64,000 nt of DNA from Pseudomonadales bacterium (GCA_029251375.1 JAQXDL010000022.1:1-64000), one strand, 5' to 3'; numbered from the stretch's first letter, positions 47,371-60,270 are shown. Notes: a model not told the origin generated them from the letters alone. Numbers and translations are program-made.

Positions 47371-49302
47371 TTAGTGTTCGCTTGCCGGGCCGCCAACAGG
47401 GCCGCTTGGTCGCGGCTCAGGGTCTGACTCTGCCTCAGGGCCTGCATCAGGCTTACGATCATTTTTATCTTGCCAGCTCTCTGGTGGATTTGGTTTCCTG
47501 CCAGCCATGATGTCATCGATTTGGCTCTTATCGATCGTCTCATAGTCAAGCAATGCCTCGGCCATCATGTCGAGCTTGTCTCTGTTTTCAATGAGTATTT
47601 TCTCTGCCGTTTCATAACATGAGTCGGCAATCGCCCGCACTTCATCGTCAATCAATTTGGCAGTTTCACCCGACACTTGGAGCTTTGGAGCGCCCGCGGA
47701 CATACCTAAAAATACTTCCTGATTATCTTCTGCGTACATCAATGGACCTAACTTGTCGGATAGCCCCCATTTAGTGACCATGTTTTTCGCCATCGATGTT
47801 GCTTGCTGAATGTCGTTTGAAGCGCCGGTGGTAATGCCATCTGGGCCAAGCGTCAATTCTTCAGCTATTCGTCCGCCAAACATGGTGCAAATTTTAGAAG
47901 TCAGGGCACGCTTGCTAATTGAATACCGGTCCTCTTCAGGCAAAAACATTGTCACACCCAAAGCCATACCCCTCGGTATAATTGTTACCTTATAGGTTGG
48001 ATCATGATCTGGAACCATGTAACCAACGATGCAGTGTCCGGCCTCATGGTAAGCAGTATTGCGCTTCTCATCCTCGGACATCGCCATATTCTTTCTTTCG
48101 GCGCCCATCATAATCTTGTCTTTAGCTTGCTCGAACTGCTCCATGCCTACAGTTCGTTTACTCTGTCGCGCTGCAAATAGTGCCGCTTCATTGACTAGAT
48201 TAGCTAGGTCCGCTCCGGAAAACCCGGGCGTTCCTCGGGCAATAAAAGATGGTTCAACATCGTTACCCAGGGGCACTTTACGCATATGCACTTTTAGAAT
48301 CTGTTCGCGGCCACGAATGTCTGGCAATCCAACCACAACTTGGCGATCAAAACGGCCGGGGCGAAGCAGAGCAGGGTCAAGCACATCAGGACGGTTGGTT
48401 GCGGCAATAATAATTACGCCGTCATTGCCATCAAACCCGTCCATTTCAACCAACAATTGGTTTAATGTTTGCTCACGCTCATCATGACCGCCGCCCAAGC
48501 CGGCGCCACGGTGGCGACCAACCGCATCGATTTCATCTATAAAAATTATACATGGCGATTGTTTCTTTGCCTGCTCAAACATATCTCGGACACGCGACGC
48601 ACCAACACCGACAAACATTTCGACAAAGTCAGAACCGGAGATCGAGAAGAAAGGCACCTTTGCCTCACCGGCAATTGCTTTTGCCAATAGTGTCTTACCT
48701 GTGCCAGGCTGACCAACTAACAATATACCTCGCGGTATACGGCCGCCGAGTTTCTGGAATTTCGTGGGATCTTGCAGGAATTCCACCAACTCCTGCACGT
48801 CTTCTTTTGCCTCATCAACGCCCGCTACATCTGCGAAAGTCGTTTTAATTTGATCTTCGCCGAGCAATTTGGCCTTACTCTTGCCAAAAGTCAGCGGTCC
48901 ACCCTTGCCTCCTGCACCGCCTTGCATCTGCCGCATAAAGAACATGAACACAGCAATAATGACGAGTATTGGAAACGCGGCAACGAAGAGTTGCGACCAG
49001 AGCGATTGTTGTTCTGGGCGTGTACCACTGAACTGCACGTTGTGATCAACGAAATCGTCAATCAACGCCTTATCTGAGATCTGCGGCTGTATGGTTTCAA
49101 AAGGTGTGTCGTCGTAACGAATTCCGCGAATAACCAGACCATCCACGTCAACGCGCTTCACTTGGCCCATATTCACCATCTCTAAGAAAGACGAATATTC
49201 GACCTCATCAGGACCCTTATTTACATCGAAGTTACGAAAAACAGTCAACAATACTGCGGCGATGATCAGCCACAATAATATATTTTTTCCCATGTCATTC
49301 AT
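47371..49302 (-). CDS. ftsH: ATP-dependent zinc metalloprotease FtsH
   Basis: Membrane-bound AAA+ protease for misfolded membrane proteins and regulators such as sigma-32 and LpxC. In this 643-residue protein, transmembrane helices lie near 7-22 and 105-122. Walker A is GQPGTGKT at 197-204 (Gln where Pro is usual), Walker B is IIFIDEIDA, and the zinc site HEAGH is at 419-423. The Gly/Pro-rich acidic C-terminus is typical. An AGAGGA site precedes the ATG. A 277-base gap separates it from rlmE; this gap holds an AAGAAGCC/GGCTTCTT stem at 49493-49516 whose T-run faces the other strand. Confidence 0.98.
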   Translation of the reverse strand: MNDMGKNILLWLIIAAVLLTVFRNFDVNKGPDEVEYSSFLEMVNMGQVKRVDVDGLVIRGIRYDDTPFETIQPQISDKALIDDFVDHNVQFSGTRPEQQSLWSQLFVAAFPILVIIAVFMFFMRQMQGGAGGKGGPLTFGKSKAKLLGEDQIKTTFADVAGVDEAKEDVQELVEFLQDPTKFQKLGGRIPRGILLVGQPGTGKTLLAKAIAGEAKVPFFSISGSDFVEMFVGVGASRVRDMFEQAKKQSPCIIFIDEIDAVGRHRGAGLGGGHDEREQTLNQLLVEMDGFDGNDGVIIIAATNRPDVLDPALLRPGRFDRQVVVGLPDIRGREQILKVHMRKVPLGNDVEPSFIARGTPGFSGADLANLVNEAALFAARQSKRTVGMEQFEQAKDKIMMGAERKNMAMSEDEKRNTAYHEAGHCIVGYMVPDHDPTYKVTIIPRGMALGVTMFLPEEDRYSISKRALTSKICTMFGGRIAEELTLGPDGITTGASNDIQQATSMAKNMVTKWGLSDKLGPLMYAEDNQEVFLGMSAGAPKLQVSGETAKLIDDEVRAIADSCYETAEKILIENRDKLDMMAEALLDYETIDKSQIDDIMAGRKPNPPESWQDKNDRKPDAGPEAESDPEPRPSGPVGGPASEH

Positions 49303-49579
49303 GGATTATCCTCTCATAGACAAACGCTATGTTTACTTACCACTTTTACCGGCTACATTTCTGCTCAAAAACCGCCAACAACCCTGTTAACAACACTTGC
49401 TAGCAACACCTGTTAACCGCATCGCCGCAGCTTTTTCCTAAAACTACGGGGTAGCCACCTTACTATATTTGAAAACCATCGCCAAACTGACGAAGAAGCC
49501 CTCTTGGCTTCTTTTTACCGTCTCATCGCCCCTAGCAAAACGTTCTATTTGCCGACGCGCTTTAGGCTTTTGGCCCTAC

Positions 49580-50203
49580 TTACCTTCCTTTATACGCCAT
49601 CCCAACCACATAGACTTCTCGTGATTTAGAACTGGATGATTTCGGCTTAAAATTCATTACTCGGCCGAATCGATCTTTGAAAGCACGGCGAATCTCTTCG
49701 ATGCCTTCGCCTTCAAAACATTTTGTCGCAAATGCACCATTTTTCCGCAGTACCTGATCACATAGATCAATCGCAAGCTCGACTAGATAGACCGATTTCG
49801 GCAGGTCCATTTGCTTCATACCACTTAAGTTTGGGGCCATATCGGATAAAACAAGGTCAACTGGCCGGTTTTCAAGCCGATCAATCAAAAGTTGATAGGG
49901 GCCATCCTCGGTAAAATCACCTTGAATAAAGTCCACCCCGTCAATCGGCGGCATCTCTAAAAGGTCAATGCCTACAATTTTACCCTTCTCGCCAACCGCT
50001 TTGGCCGCCACTTGGCACCAGCCCCCTGGCGCTGCCCCCAAATCCACGACGCATTGTCCCGGCCGCATCAAATCGTATTTTTCGCTAATTTCCAATAACT
50101 TATAGCTTGCTCGAGAGCGATAACCATCCTCTCTAGCTCGCTTTACGAACTCATCATTTTCATGATTCTTTAGCCACTCGTGACTCGATTTTGACTTTTT
50201 CAT
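49580..50203 (-). CDS. rlmE: 23S rRNA 2'-O-ribose U2552 methyltransferase
   Basis: Also called FtsJ/RrmJ. It methylates the A-loop of 23S rRNA in a heat-inducible manner in E. coli. In this 207-residue protein the SAM site is DLGAAPGGWCQVA. The K-D-K-E catalytic tetrad is consistent with K38 (SYKLLEISEKY), D in LVLSDMAPN, K in FATKCFEGEG and E in SREVYVVG. It is divergent from yhbY, as in other gammaproteobacteria. Confidence 0.97.
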   Translation of the reverse strand: MKKSKSSHEWLKNHENDEFVKRAREDGYRSRASYKLLEISEKYDLMRPGQCVVDLGAAPGGWCQVAAKAVGEKGKIVGIDLLEMPPIDGVDFIQGDFTEDGPYQLLIDRLENRPVDLVLSDMAPNLSGMKQMDLPKSVYLVELAIDLCDQVLRKNGAFATKCFEGEGIEEIRRAFKDRFGRVMNFKPKSSSSKSREVYVVGMAYKGR

Positions 50204-50327
50204 CTGCGCCGTTTAAATGTGATTGAATCTTTTGGGTATGCTTGAATAGTTTATGAAATAGTTTCTTTAAACCTTGCTTGTTAGGTAGAATCCCCGCCCC
50301 ATCAGCACAAGCGTACAGTGTAAGCAC

Positions 50328-50639
50328 ATGATAACGAAGGCAGAACAAAAACGATTCAAAGCAATCGGCCATGGCTTAAAGCCCGTCGTCACAATCGCCG
50401 GGAATGGCTTAAGCGATGCCGTAATCTTAGAGCTTAATCGCGCGATCAATGATCACGAGCTAATAAAAGTCAGAGTCAACGCTGATGATCGCGATGATAA
50501 ACAGGCGACGATTGAAAAAGTTGTTGGCGCGGCCAACGCCGAGTTAGTGCAATCGATCGGCAATGTTGCGCTCATTTATAAATCTGCGAAGAAACCCAAC
50601 CCAAAGCTATCGAATGTCCTCAGATCAGACATCGTTTAG
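50328..50639 (+). CDS. yhbY: CRM-domain RNA-binding protein YhbY
   Basis: A 103-residue ribosome-associated protein linked to 50S assembly. The CRM/IF3-C-like fold carries the GxxG element GNGL near 25-28 and ends in VALIYKSAKKP. It is divergent from rlmE and convergent with greA, the order also seen in Pseudomonas. Confidence 0.95.
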   Translation: MITKAEQKRFKAIGHGLKPVVTIAGNGLSDAVILELNRAINDHELIKVRVNADDRDDKQATIEKVVGAANAELVQSIGNVALIYKSAKKPNPKLSNVLRSDIV

Positions 50640-50647
50640 AGAAAACT

Positions 50648-50673
50648 AAAACGGCTTTTTTTAGCGCCGTTTT
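50648..50673. terminator. Bidirectional terminator between yhbY and greA
   Basis: Stem AAAACGGC/GCCGTTTT starts eight bases after the yhbY stop. The flanking A and T tracts give short U-runs in both directions. Confidence 0.6.
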
Positions 50674-50684
50674 GGTGATCCCAT

Positions 50685-50730
50685 GACGTACCCTGTCTGA
50701 CGTACTCTGTCTGAAGTACTCTGTCTGACG
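50685..50730. repeat. 14-bp tandem repeat, three copies
   Basis: GACGTACCCTGTCT, GACGTACTCTGTCT and GAAGTACTCTGTCT follow each other without a gap, then GACG begins a fourth. It lies between the convergent ends of yhbY and greA. Non-coding. Confidence 0.9.
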
Positions 50731-50766
50731 CAGGTTTAACTGAGTTATTGGCCAGTTATTACGCGC

Positions 50767-51249
50767 TTAAATATGCTCAACCTTACAAATTTCATATTCA
50801 ATATCGCCGCTCGGCGCGACTACAACAACGACATCATCGATTGACTTACCCACCAACGCACGGGCAATGGGCGAGTATACCGATATCTTGTTGGCCTTAA
50901 TGTCCGCTTCATCATCACCGACAATCTGATAGATCACTTCCTCATCAGTTTCGACGTTAAGTAGGTGCACGGTCGTACCAAAAATGACTTTGCCCGTCGG
51001 TGGTATGGCGGTGCAATCAATGATCTGTGCATTCGACAACTTGGAGGCAATTTCTGCCAATCGCCCTTCGATGAAGCCCTGCTCTTCTTTGGCGTACTGA
51101 AATTCAGCATTTTCTCTTAGATCGCCTTGCGCAAGCGCCTCAGCAATCTCTTGTATAATGCGGGGCCGCTCGACACGCGTCAGCCTATTAAGCTCAGCAC
51201 GAAGCGTCGCCTCACCTGCTGCTGTCATAGGGGTTTTGTCCATGTCCAA
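50767..51249 (-). CDS. greA: Transcript cleavage factor GreA
   Basis: Enters the RNA polymerase secondary channel and stimulates cleavage of backtracked RNA. The 160-residue protein has an N-terminal coiled coil with the acidic tip region around LRENAEFQYAKEEQ, where the catalytic D/E pair is expected. The C-terminal FKBP-like domain (PIARALVGKSIDDVV) binds the polymerase. It lies downstream of carB, as in Pseudomonas. It shares its binding site with DksA, also encoded here. Confidence 0.97.
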   Translation of the reverse strand: MDMDKTPMTAAGEATLRAELNRLTRVERPRIIQEIAEALAQGDLRENAEFQYAKEEQGFIEGRLAEIASKLSNAQIIDCTAIPPTGKVIFGTTVHLLNVETDEEVIYQIVGDDEADIKANKISVYSPIARALVGKSIDDVVVVVAPSGDIEYEICKVEHI

Positions 51250-51330
51250 TCCAATCTCGTAGTGTCTTCAATATTTGTTTAGGTGCCGAAGCGTTCAATA
51301 ACACCAGGGCAACCACATTAGTCTAGCAAA

Positions 51331-51367
51331 GAAAAAAAGCGGTTCAAGCTCAGGCTTCACTGAGCTT
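51331..51367 (-). terminator. Possible terminator after carB
   Basis: Minus-strand stem AAGCTCAG/CTGAGCTT with a six-base loop, followed after seven bases by seven T. The distance to the T-run is larger than usual. Confidence 0.45.
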
Positions 51368-51388
51368 TAGATATGCAGCTTCGCGCCT

Positions 51389-54300
51389 CTAACTACTCGC
51401 CAAGAGTCGCTGATGAAGATCCTGAAGCCTATGCACCGTATAGCTATCACCGTGACGAACAGCTTCAACACACGCTCGTGCGCCTGCCATCGTCGTCGCG
51501 TTATAGACTTTATGCTGCAGCGCTGTACGTCGGATAATAGAAGAATCACGAATTGCCTGTTTACCTTCAGTGGTATTCACAATCAGGTCAATTTCATCAT
51601 TCTTCAGGGCATCAACAACGTGCGGCTGGCCTTCAGCAACTTTATTGATGATCTTGATATCAATACCCGCCTCGATCAGCACCGCAGCAGAGCCTCGCGT
51701 GGCAACCAGTTTAAAGCCAAGCTCAATCAAGTCCTTAGCAACCTGCACCAGTTCGGGCTTATCAACGTCACGGACACTCAAAAATGCCGTGCCGCTCGAC
51801 GGTATAACGTCCCCCGCACCAAACTGTGACTTGCGATAGGCTTCGCTAAACGTATTCGCAACACCCATTACTTCGCCGGTTGATTTCATTTCCGGACCAA
51901 GGATCGGATCTACGCCCGGGAACTTGCCAAACGGGAACACGGCTTCTTTGACGCTGAAATAGTCCGGCACAATTTCTTTTGTAAAACCTTGCGCTTGCAA
52001 ACTCGTTCCGGCCATACAGCGAGCCGCAATCTGAGCCAATGAAACACCGATACATTTTGAAACAAAAGGCACAGTACGCGATGCACGAGGATTCACTTCG
52101 AGTACAAAAATTTCATCATTTTGTATCGCCAGCTGGACATTCATCAGGCCAATCACTTTAAGCTCAATTGCCATCTCAATCACCTGACGACGAATCTCTG
52201 CCATCAGCTCATCACTCAGACTATAGGGCGGCAGCGAACAGGCTGAATCACCTGAATGCACGCCCGCTTGTTCGATATGCTGCATCACTGCACCAATCAC
52301 AACCTGTTTGCCGTCACTCACCGCGTCTACATCAACCTCGATCGCCTGATCAAGAAACCGATCAAGCAAGACGGGTGACTTATCGGAAACCGTAACAGCT
52401 TCACGCATGTATGTGCGAAGTTCTGATTCATCGTAGACAATCTCCATCGCGCGACCGCCCAAAACATAGGAGGGGCGAACAATGATCGGATAACCGATCA
52501 CTTCCGCGGCAACCACGCCATCCTCTACGTTCTTAACCGTTTTGTTGGGCGGCTGTCGCAACTTTAGTCCTTCGATCATCTGCTGGAATCGTTCGCGATC
52601 TTCAGCACGATCAATTGCGTCCGGTGAGGTACCAATAATATTAACCCCCGCCGCTTCTAGATCTTCAGCCAGCTTCAAAGGTGTTTGGCCGCCGAACTGC
52701 ACAATCACGCCTTTAGGTTGTTCAATATCAACGATCGAAAGCACATCTTCTAAAGTCAGTGGCTCAAAGTAGAGCCGATCAGACGTATCGTAATCAGTTG
52801 AAACAGTCTCAGGATTGCAGTTCACCATGATCGTCTCATAGCCATCTTCGCGCATCGCCAAGGCTGCGTGAACGCAACAGTAGTCAAATTCGATGCCCTG
52901 GCCAATTCTATTCGGACCACCACCCAACACCATAATCTTCTCGTTATTTGTCGGGCGAGATTCGCATTCCGATTCATAAGTTGAGTACATATAGGCCGTC
53001 GAGGAGGCAAATTCTGCGGCACAGGTATCGACGCGACGATAAACCGGTTTCACACCCAAACCTAAACGCTGCGAACGGACGTCTGATTCGCTTAGCGACA
53101 TTAGCTCAGCCATGCGCGAGTCTGAAAAGCCTTTCTGCTTTAGCTTGAAAACACGGTCTTTGCCGAGTCCAACAAGCGTCTCGCCTTCCATTGAGGCCTC
53201 ATCTTTAATGAGATCTTCGAGCTGAATTAAAAACCAGGGATCAATTCTACTGAGGTCATGAATCTCATCGAAGCTCATGCCGATTCGAAATGCATCTGCA
53301 ACAAATCGAATACGATCGGCACCCGGCACACGAATTTCACGACGCAGGCTAGCTTCCCAATCTGAACCGGTCTTCTCAAGAATCGGCGACAAGCCGTTAA
53401 TGCCAACTTCCAAACCACGTAACGCTTTTTGCAAAGACTCTTGAAAGGTACGGCCAATCGCCATGACTTCACCAACAGACTTCATCTGAGTGGTCAAAAA
53501 GTTTTCAGCCTGAGGAAATTTCTCAAAGGTAAAACGCGGAATCTTCGTCACAATGTAATCAATAGACGGTTCAAATGAAGCCGGAGTAACGCCGCCGGTA
53601 ATTTCATTCGACAATTCATCTAAGGTGTACCCAACCGCAAGCTTGGCGGCGACTCGTGCGATCGGAAAACCTGTCGCTTTCGATGCTAGTGCTGATGAAC
53701 GTGATACACGCGGGTTCATTTCAATAATTATGAGCCGACCCGTTTCTGGCTCAACAGCGAACTGCACATTGGAGCCACCGGTCTCAACACCGATGACACG
53801 TAATATCTCTAGCGAGGCATTACGCATGATTTGGTACTCTTTATCCGTCAGCGTTTGCGCAGGCGCGATCGTAATTGAATCGCCTGTGTGCACACCCATT
53901 GGGTCAAAGTTTTCGATTGAACAAACGATGATGCAGTTGTCGTTCTTATCTCGAACGACCTCCATTTCGTATTCTTTCCATCCTAACAAAGACTCATCAA
54001 TCAGCAGTTCGTTGGTCGGTGATAAATCGAGTCCACGCGTACAGATTTCGATAAAGTCTTCGTGGTTGTATGCAATGCCACCGCCGCTGCCGCCCATTGT
54101 GAATGAGGGTCGAATAACACAGGGATAACCTAAGGCAGCTTGAACTTGCCGAGCTTCCTCTAAGGAATGTGCGAACGCGGATTTTGGCGTCTCTAGGCCA
54201 ATCTCTTTCATCGCGTCGTCAAACCGCTTGCGATCCTCAGCCTTATCAATTGCATCTCTCGTCGCACCGATAAGCTCAACGTCAAATTCTTCCAAGACGC

Positions 54301-54616
54301 CTTCGCGGGCTAGATCAAGCGCACAGTTCAATGCTGTCTGACCACCCATTGTGGGTAAGATTGCGTCTGGGCGCTCTTTCTCGATGATCTTTTTCAGGAT
54401 CCGCCAATTCACCGGCTCGATGTATGTTGAATCCGCCATGGATGGATCAGTCATAATCGTGGCGGGATTGGAGTTAACCAGGATGACCCTGTAACCCTCT
54501 TCCTTCAGCGCTTTACACGCTTGCGCACCTGAATAATCAAATTCGCAGGCTTGACCAATAATGATCGGACCCGCACCAATAATCAGAATGCTATTGATAT
54601 CTTCTCGTTTTGACAT
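51389..54616 (-). CDS. carB: Carbamoyl-phosphate synthase large subunit
   Basis: Makes carbamoyl phosphate for arginine and pyrimidines from bicarbonate, ammonia and two ATP. It has 1075 residues, full length. Two homologous ATP-grasp halves are seen; the first opens with [21 protein letters not shown]-like residues and the second with [20 protein letters not shown]. The C-terminal allosteric domain lies at about 940-1075. It starts two bases after the carA stop, so the two are tightly coupled. Confidence 0.98.
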   Translation of the reverse strand: MSKREDINSILIIGAGPIIIGQACEFDYSGAQACKALKEEGYRVILVNSNPATIMTDPSMADSTYIEPVNWRILKKIIEKERPDAILPTMGGQTALNCALDLAREGVLEEFDVELIGATRDAIDKAEDRKRFDDAMKEIGLETPKSAFAHSLEEARQVQAALGYPCVIRPSFTMGGSGGGIAYNHEDFIEICTRGLDLSPTNELLIDESLLGWKEYEMEVVRDKNDNCIIVCSIENFDPMGVHTGDSITIAPAQTLTDKEYQIMRNASLEILRVIGVETGGSNVQFAVEPETGRLIIIEMNPRVSRSSALASKATGFPIARVAAKLAVGYTLDELSNEITGGVTPASFEPSIDYIVTKIPRFTFEKFPQAENFLTTQMKSVGEVMAIGRTFQESLQKALRGLEVGINGLSPILEKTGSDWEASLRREIRVPGADRIRFVADAFRIGMSFDEIHDLSRIDPWFLIQLEDLIKDEASMEGETLVGLGKDRVFKLKQKGFSDSRMAELMSLSESDVRSQRLGLGVKPVYRRVDTCAAEFASSTAYMYSTYESECESRPTNNEKIMVLGGGPNRIGQGIEFDYCCVHAALAMREDGYETIMVNCNPETVSTDYDTSDRLYFEPLTLEDVLSIVDIEQPKGVIVQFGGQTPLKLAEDLEAAGVNIIGTSPDAIDRAEDRERFQQMIEGLKLRQPPNKTVKNVEDGVVAAEVIGYPIIVRPSYVLGGRAMEIVYDESELRTYMREAVTVSDKSPVLLDRFLDQAIEVDVDAVSDGKQVVIGAVMQHIEQAGVHSGDSACSLPPYSLSDELMAEIRRQVIEMAIELKVIGLMNVQLAIQNDEIFVLEVNPRASRTVPFVSKCIGVSLAQIAARCMAGTSLQAQGFTKEIVPDYFSVKEAVFPFGKFPGVDPILGPEMKSTGEVMGVANTFSEAYRKSQFGAGDVIPSSGTAFLSVRDVDKPELVQVAKDLIELGFKLVATRGSAAVLIEAGIDIKIINKVAEGQPHVVDALKNDEIDLIVNTTEGKQAIRDSSIIRRTALQHKVYNATTMAGARACVEAVRHGDSYTVHRLQDLHQRLLASS

Positions 54617-54618
54617 AG

Positions 54619-55767
54619 CTACTTCTGGCCCTGAATGTGTTGTTCGATCAAATCGATGAAGTGGTCAAACAGAGGCGCAGCATCGTGCGGCCCTGGACTT
54701 GCTTCGGGATGACCCTGAAAGCCAAAGGCTGGGCGATCCAAAAGACGAATACCCTGCAGGGAATCATCGAAAAGCGAACGATGGGTTACTCTTACATTAT
54801 CTGGAAGCGTTGCATCATCGATGCAAAAACCGTGATTCTGACTAGTAATCAACACTGTACCGTCATCAAAGTTTTTTGCTGGATGGTTAGCGCCATGATG
54901 ACCATGCCCCATCTTCTTGGTCGTCATGCCTGTCGCAAGCCCTAACAACTGTAAACCTAGGCAGATGCCAAACACCGGCACTTTTGTCTCAAGAACCTGC
55001 CTAATCGCCATGATGGCATAATCGCAGGGGTCTGGGTCACCTGGACCGTTCGATAAGAACACGCCATCAGGCTTCATCGCTAACACAGCATCAGCAGGTG
55101 TTTGTGCTGGCACAACCGTCAAACGGCAACCGCGGTCGGCGAGCATTCTCAGTATGTTACGTTTCACGCCAAAATCATAAGCAACCACATGGTATCGGGT
55201 GTCTTCGACGACTGAGTGACCGTGACCCAGTTGCCAAGAACCTTCATACCACTGATATGCTTCTTTGGTGCTGACCACTTTGGCCAGGTCCATGCCTTCA
55301 AGTCCGGCCCAGCCCTTAGCTTTCGCAATGGCTTGCTCAATGTCTTTGTCGCTAATGCTTTCGCCGGCAACAATACAACCCCGCTGTGAGCCTTGCTCTC
55401 GGAGTATGCGCGTTAGCTTACGCGTGTCTATCTCGGCGATGGCAACGATGTTTCGGCGCTGCAGATAGGCTTGTAAGGTTTCTTCTTGACGCCAGTTACT
55501 GGACAGTAGTGGCAAGTCTCGAATAACGAGTCCTGAAGCCCAAATGTCACTGGACTCTTCGTCTTCACTATTCACACCGGTATTACCGATATGCGGATGG
55601 GTCAAGGTAATGATTTGTTTAGCGTAGGATGGGTCGGTCAGAATCTCTTGGTAACCCGTCATCGAAGTATTAAAAACAACTTCGCCTTCTGAGCTCCCCA
55701 GCGCCCCAATAGCAATACCCTGAAAGAATTCTCCGTTCTCTAAGGCAAGCACAGCACAATGCGACAA
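54619..55767 (-). CDS. carA: Carbamoyl-phosphate synthase small subunit
   Basis: Glutaminase subunit feeding ammonia to CarB. In this 382-residue protein the class I amidotransferase site has the nucleophile Cys in [11 protein letters not shown] and the His-Glu pair in [11 protein letters not shown]. The start is a TTG at 55767, supported by AGGAG seven bases upstream and by the family N-terminus (ALLALEDG-like [12 protein letters not shown]). A strong hairpin with seven T lies about 40 bases before the start and may attenuate carAB transcription. Confidence 0.97.
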   Translation of the reverse strand: MSHCAVLALENGEFFQGIAIGALGSSEGEVVFNTSMTGYQEILTDPSYAKQIITLTHPHIGNTGVNSEDEESSDIWASGLVIRDLPLLSSNWRQEETLQAYLQRRNIVAIAEIDTRKLTRILREQGSQRGCIVAGESISDKDIEQAIAKAKGWAGLEGMDLAKVVSTKEAYQWYEGSWQLGHGHSVVEDTRYHVVAYDFGVKRNILRMLADRGCRLTVVPAQTPADAVLAMKPDGVFLSNGPGDPDPCDYAIMAIRQVLETKVPVFGICLGLQLLGLATGMTTKKMGHGHHGANHPAKNFDDGTVLITSQNHGFCIDDATLPDNVRVTHRSLFDDSLQGIRLLDRPAFGFQGHPEASPGPHDAAPLFDHFIDLIEQHIQGQK

Positions 55768-55805
55768 ATTGGTTCTCCTGGGTCAGTTTTTGCGAATCCA
55801 GCTCG

Positions 55806-55838
55806 AAAAAAAGCGAGAGGGAATTGCTTCCATCTCGC
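55806..55838 (-). terminator. Terminator or attenuator in the dapB-carA gap
   Basis: Minus-strand stem GCGAGA/TCTCGC plus GGAA/TTCC around loop GCAA, followed by TTTTTTT. It ends about 40 bases before the carA start. It could end dapB transcription or act as a carAB attenuator. Confidence 0.82.
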
Positions 55839-55913
55839 CTCGATAAATTGTTTTAGCTGGGGTCATACTGGCGCGATATTCTAGTGGAATGAGACGCGAG
55901 ATACCAGAAAATG

Positions 55914-56738
<825 letters not shown>

Positions 56739-56990
56739 TCACTCGGCCAGCCACGCGCCCGCTCGCTCAGGCGGGACGTAAAATTGACGATAAAAGTAGG
56801 TTCAACTCTTTAACTTAATTATTAAATTTCTCGCAGGCAGGATAACGGATTCGTCTTCCTGAAAATAGATCACAGCGTTTTTACAATGCACCACAATCAG
56901 CAGAGATCCTTTGTCGCTCGACCGAAGTGCTTTCGGGAACGACTTACGAAAAATTCGTAAATCATTCCTGCACTCATACAAACGACCGAC

Positions 56991-58118
56991 TTAGTCCGTC
57001 AAAGTATCAATAAAACGCTTAACATTGTCGAACCAGCCCGTCTGCTTAGGCGACTGCTTTGCTTCGGTTTCGCCAGCAAACTCTTGCAACAATTCTTTCT
57101 GCCGCTTTGAAAGCTTAAGTGGTGTCTCAACTGTGACACGGCAATACAAGTCACCAATGCCACCACCCCGAATCTTACTCACATCAACACCCTTGCCACG
57201 CAGTCGGAACAACTTACCCGTTTGCGTCTCTTTTGGGATTTTCAGATTAACTTTGCCATCCAGCGTCGGCACTTCCAGCTCACCACCTAGCGCAGCATCC
57301 ACAAAACTAATCGGCACCTCACAATACAGATGTTCATCTTCACGGGTGAATATCTGATGGTCGCGCACGTTGATTTCGACATACAAATCCCCGGCTGGGC
57401 CACCATTAGCCCCCGCTTCGCCTTGGCCTGTTAAGCGAATACGATTACCTGTATCAACACCGCCTGGGACTTTCACACTCAAGGTTTTTTGCTCTTCGAC
57501 GCGACCCTGACCACGGCATTTGCCACAGGGATCAGAAATCATTTTGCCGGTACCGCGACAGCGTGGACACGCTTGTTGGATTGAGAAGAAACCTTGCCTG
57601 GCGGTCACTTGGCCCATGCCACCGCACTGCACGCAGCTAATGGGGCTTGTGCCTTTCTTCGCACCCGAACCTAGGCATTCCATACATTCAACAAGGGTCG
57701 GTATCTTGATCTTCGGGTTTGTACCACGCACTGCATCTTCAAGGCTTAGATCTAATATGTATTTTAAATCGGAACCACGTTGAGCACCGCTTCGACCGCC
57801 GCGACCACCGCCACCGGAGAAAATATCACCAAACACATCATCAAAAATGGAACCGAAGTTACCGTTGCCCTGATGACCACCGCCTCCACCATTTTCAAAC
57901 GCCGCATGACCAAATTGATCATAGGTGCCGCGCTTCTCAGAATCCGTGAGAATTTCGGCAGCTTCACTGGCTTCTTTAAATTTGTCATCCGAGTCAGGGT
58001 CATCCGAGTTTCGATCAGGATGATATTTCATAGCTAAGCGACGATAGGCTTTTTTAATTTCCTTCTCGGAGGCGTCACGGGATACACCTAATACTTCGTA
58101 ATAGTCTCTTTTAGCCAT
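56991..58118 (-). CDS. dnaJ: Chaperone protein DnaJ
   Basis: Hsp40 co-chaperone that stimulates DnaK ATPase. It is a type I protein of 375 residues: J-domain with HPD at 33-35, a Gly/Phe-rich linker at about 75-110, four CxxCxGxG zinc repeats ([32 protein letters not shown]) and two C-terminal substrate domains. It is third in the grpE-dnaK-dnaJ order and is separated from dnaK by a strong hairpin that should lower its expression. Confidence 0.98.
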   Translation of the reverse strand: MAKRDYYEVLGVSRDASEKEIKKAYRRLAMKYHPDRNSDDPDSDDKFKEASEAAEILTDSEKRGTYDQFGHAAFENGGGGGHQGNGNFGSIFDDVFGDIFSGGGGRGGRSGAQRGSDLKYILDLSLEDAVRGTNPKIKIPTLVECMECLGSGAKKGTSPISCVQCGGMGQVTARQGFFSIQQACPRCRGTGKMISDPCGKCRGQGRVEEQKTLSVKVPGGVDTGNRIRLTGQGEAGANGGPAGDLYVEINVRDHQIFTREDEHLYCEVPISFVDAALGGELEVPTLDGKVNLKIPKETQTGKLFRLRGKGVDVSKIRGGGIGDLYCRVTVETPLKLSKRQKELLQEFAGETEAKQSPKQTGWFDNVKRFIDTLTD

Positions 58119-58142
58119 AATTCTTTTTATCGTCTCTTAACG

Positions 58143-58176
58143 AAAAAAGACCGGGAGTGTTAAACACCCCGGTCTT
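58143..58176 (-). terminator. Intrinsic terminator/attenuator between dnaK and dnaJ
   Basis: Minus-strand stem of nine pairs AAGACCGGG-side with CCCGGTCTT, extended by GTGT/ACAC past a one-base bulge, followed by TTTTTT. It begins about 20 bases after dnaK. It should reduce dnaJ relative to dnaK, which fits their cellular ratio. Confidence 0.88.
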
Positions 58177-58194
58177 AATTACTTTCTATGAAAG

Positions 58195-60108
58195 TTATTT
58201 GTCTTCTTTAACTTCTTCAAATTCAGCGTCTACTGCATCTGGATCCGCATTTCCTGCCTCACCGGCTGGTGCTTCACCGCCAGCTTCAGCTGCCTGTGCC
58301 GCATAAGCTCGCTGAGCAACATCGGAAGACGCTTCCGTGAGCGCTAGCAATTTAGCTTCAATGGCTTCCTTGTCATCGCTTTTCAAAGCTTCTTCGAGTT
58401 CAGCAATCGCTGTCTCAATAGCCGCTTTCTCTTCGTCAGTGATATCCGTTGATTCTTCAACCGTTTTACGCGTTGCGTGAATCATCGCGTCAGCCTGGTT
58501 ACGTGTTGTTACCAGCTCTTCGAACTTCTGATCTTCCTCAGCATTGGCCTCAGCATCCTTCACCATCTGATCCACTTCTTCATCGGATAAACCGGAAGAC
58601 GCTTTGATCACAATAGACTGTTCTTTACCGGACGCCTTGTCCGTTGCAGATACATTCAAGATACCGTTTGCATCCAAATCGAAACTAACCTCGATCTGAG
58701 GCGTACCACGTGGTGCAGGCGGGATATCGGCTAAATCAAACTGTCCAAGCGACTTGTTCTGGCCCGCTTGCTTACGCTCACCCTGAAGAACATGAATCGT
58801 TACCGCAGGTTGATTGTCGTCAGCTGTCGAGAAGACCTGCGATTTCTTAGTAGGAATCGTAGTGTTCTTATCGATCAAGTTACTCATCACGCCGCCCATT
58901 GTCTCGATACCTAAGGACAGAGGCGTCACGTCCAACAACAGAACATCTTTGACGTCACCGGACAACACAGCAGCCTGAATTGAAGCACCCATGGCAACAG
59001 CTTCATCAGGGTTAACATCACGTCGAGATTCTTTACCGAAAAACTCTTTCACTTTCTTTTGAACTAGTGGCATTCTTGACTGACCACCAACCAAAATAAT
59101 GTCATCAACTTCTGAAACACCAACATCCGCATCTTTCATTGCGATGCGCAGTGGCTCAAGCGTTCGATCAACAAGATCTTCAACCAATGACTCGAGCTTC
59201 GCCTGCGTGACTTTCATGACCAAGTGTTTTGGTCCTGACGCGTCAGCTGTAATGTAAGGCAGGTTAACTTCAGTCTGCTGGCTGGTCGACAATTCAATCT
59301 TCGCTTTCTCGGCCGCTTCCTTGAGTCGCTGCAGTGCTAGCGGATCATTGTGCAAATCCATGCCTTCCTGTTTTTTAAACTCATCAGCGAGATAGTCGAT
59401 CAAACGTAGGTCGAAATCTTCACCACCTAAGAATGTGTCACCGTTGGTTGAAAGCACTTCGAACTGCTTCTCACCATCGACATCGGCAATTTCGATGATT
59501 GAGATATCAAACGTACCGCCACCTAAGTCATAAACCGCAATCGTCGAATCGCCGGTCGCTTTATCCATACCGTAAGCAAGTGCTGCAGCCGTCGGCTCGT
59601 TAATAATTCGCTTAACATCCAAACCTGCGATACGACCAGCATCTTTAGTTGCCTGACGCTGGGAGTCGTTAAAATATGCGGGGACAGTAATAACAGCTTC
59701 GGTGACTTCTTCGCCGAGGTAATCTTCGGCAGTCTTCTTCATCTTAGCCAAGACTTGCGCCGAGACTTGTGGAGGTGCCATTTTATTGCCCTTCACTTCA
59801 ACCCATGCATCGCCATTTTCTGCCTTTGCAATAGTGTAAGGCACCATCTTGATGTCTCGCTGCACAACCTCATCTTCGAAACGACGACCAATGAGTCGCT
59901 TTACAGCGAAAAGTGTATTTGTTGGATTTGTGACCGCTTGTCGTTTTGCAGCCTGGCCAACCAACACTTCATCATCGTCGGCGTATCCAATAATTGAAGG
60001 AGTCGTTCTATCACCTTCTGAATTTTCTATAATCTTTGGCGTTCCGCCCTCAAGAAATGCGACACAAGAGTTAGTCGTTCCCAAGTCTATACCGATAATC
60101 TTACCCAT
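58195..60108 (-). CDS. dnaK: Chaperone protein DnaK (Hsp70)
   Basis: ATP-dependent chaperone. The 637-residue protein starts [17 protein letters not shown]. The ATPase domain contains [20 protein letters not shown] and [11 protein letters not shown]. The substrate-binding domain follows a [15 protein letters not shown] linker, and the lid ends in the acidic EEVKEDK tail, close to the EEVKDKK of E. coli. It lies 162 bases after grpE. Confidence 0.99.
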   Translation of the reverse strand: MGKIIGIDLGTTNSCVAFLEGGTPKIIENSEGDRTTPSIIGYADDDEVLVGQAAKRQAVTNPTNTLFAVKRLIGRRFEDEVVQRDIKMVPYTIAKAENGDAWVEVKGNKMAPPQVSAQVLAKMKKTAEDYLGEEVTEAVITVPAYFNDSQRQATKDAGRIAGLDVKRIINEPTAAALAYGMDKATGDSTIAVYDLGGGTFDISIIEIADVDGEKQFEVLSTNGDTFLGGEDFDLRLIDYLADEFKKQEGMDLHNDPLALQRLKEAAEKAKIELSTSQQTEVNLPYITADASGPKHLVMKVTQAKLESLVEDLVDRTLEPLRIAMKDADVGVSEVDDIILVGGQSRMPLVQKKVKEFFGKESRRDVNPDEAVAMGASIQAAVLSGDVKDVLLLDVTPLSLGIETMGGVMSNLIDKNTTIPTKKSQVFSTADDNQPAVTIHVLQGERKQAGQNKSLGQFDLADIPPAPRGTPQIEVSFDLDANGILNVSATDKASGKEQSIVIKASSGLSDEEVDQMVKDAEANAEEDQKFEELVTTRNQADAMIHATRKTVEESTDITDEEKAAIETAIAELEEALKSDDKEAIEAKLLALTEASSDVAQRAYAAQAAEAGGEAPAGEAGNADPDAVDAEFEEVKEDK

Positions 60109-60270
60109 TTCACTTCTCCAATCTTTTGGTTCACCGCATCAATCTCGCAGCTGTGTATTTGTTTACTGACACCTATATTGGCGCCGTCTGTATTTTTTCA
60201 AGTTAAAAATTTAAGTTAATATTTTCATTCATAGGGCGAATCTTTTTTGCTTAGATTCGACTTTATTGAT

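Noticed and set aside
49493-49516. Terminator after rlmE
   Set aside because: The AAGAAGCC/GGCTTCTT stem has its T-run on the plus strand, where no gene is transcribed towards it; on the minus strand it is followed by CGTC.
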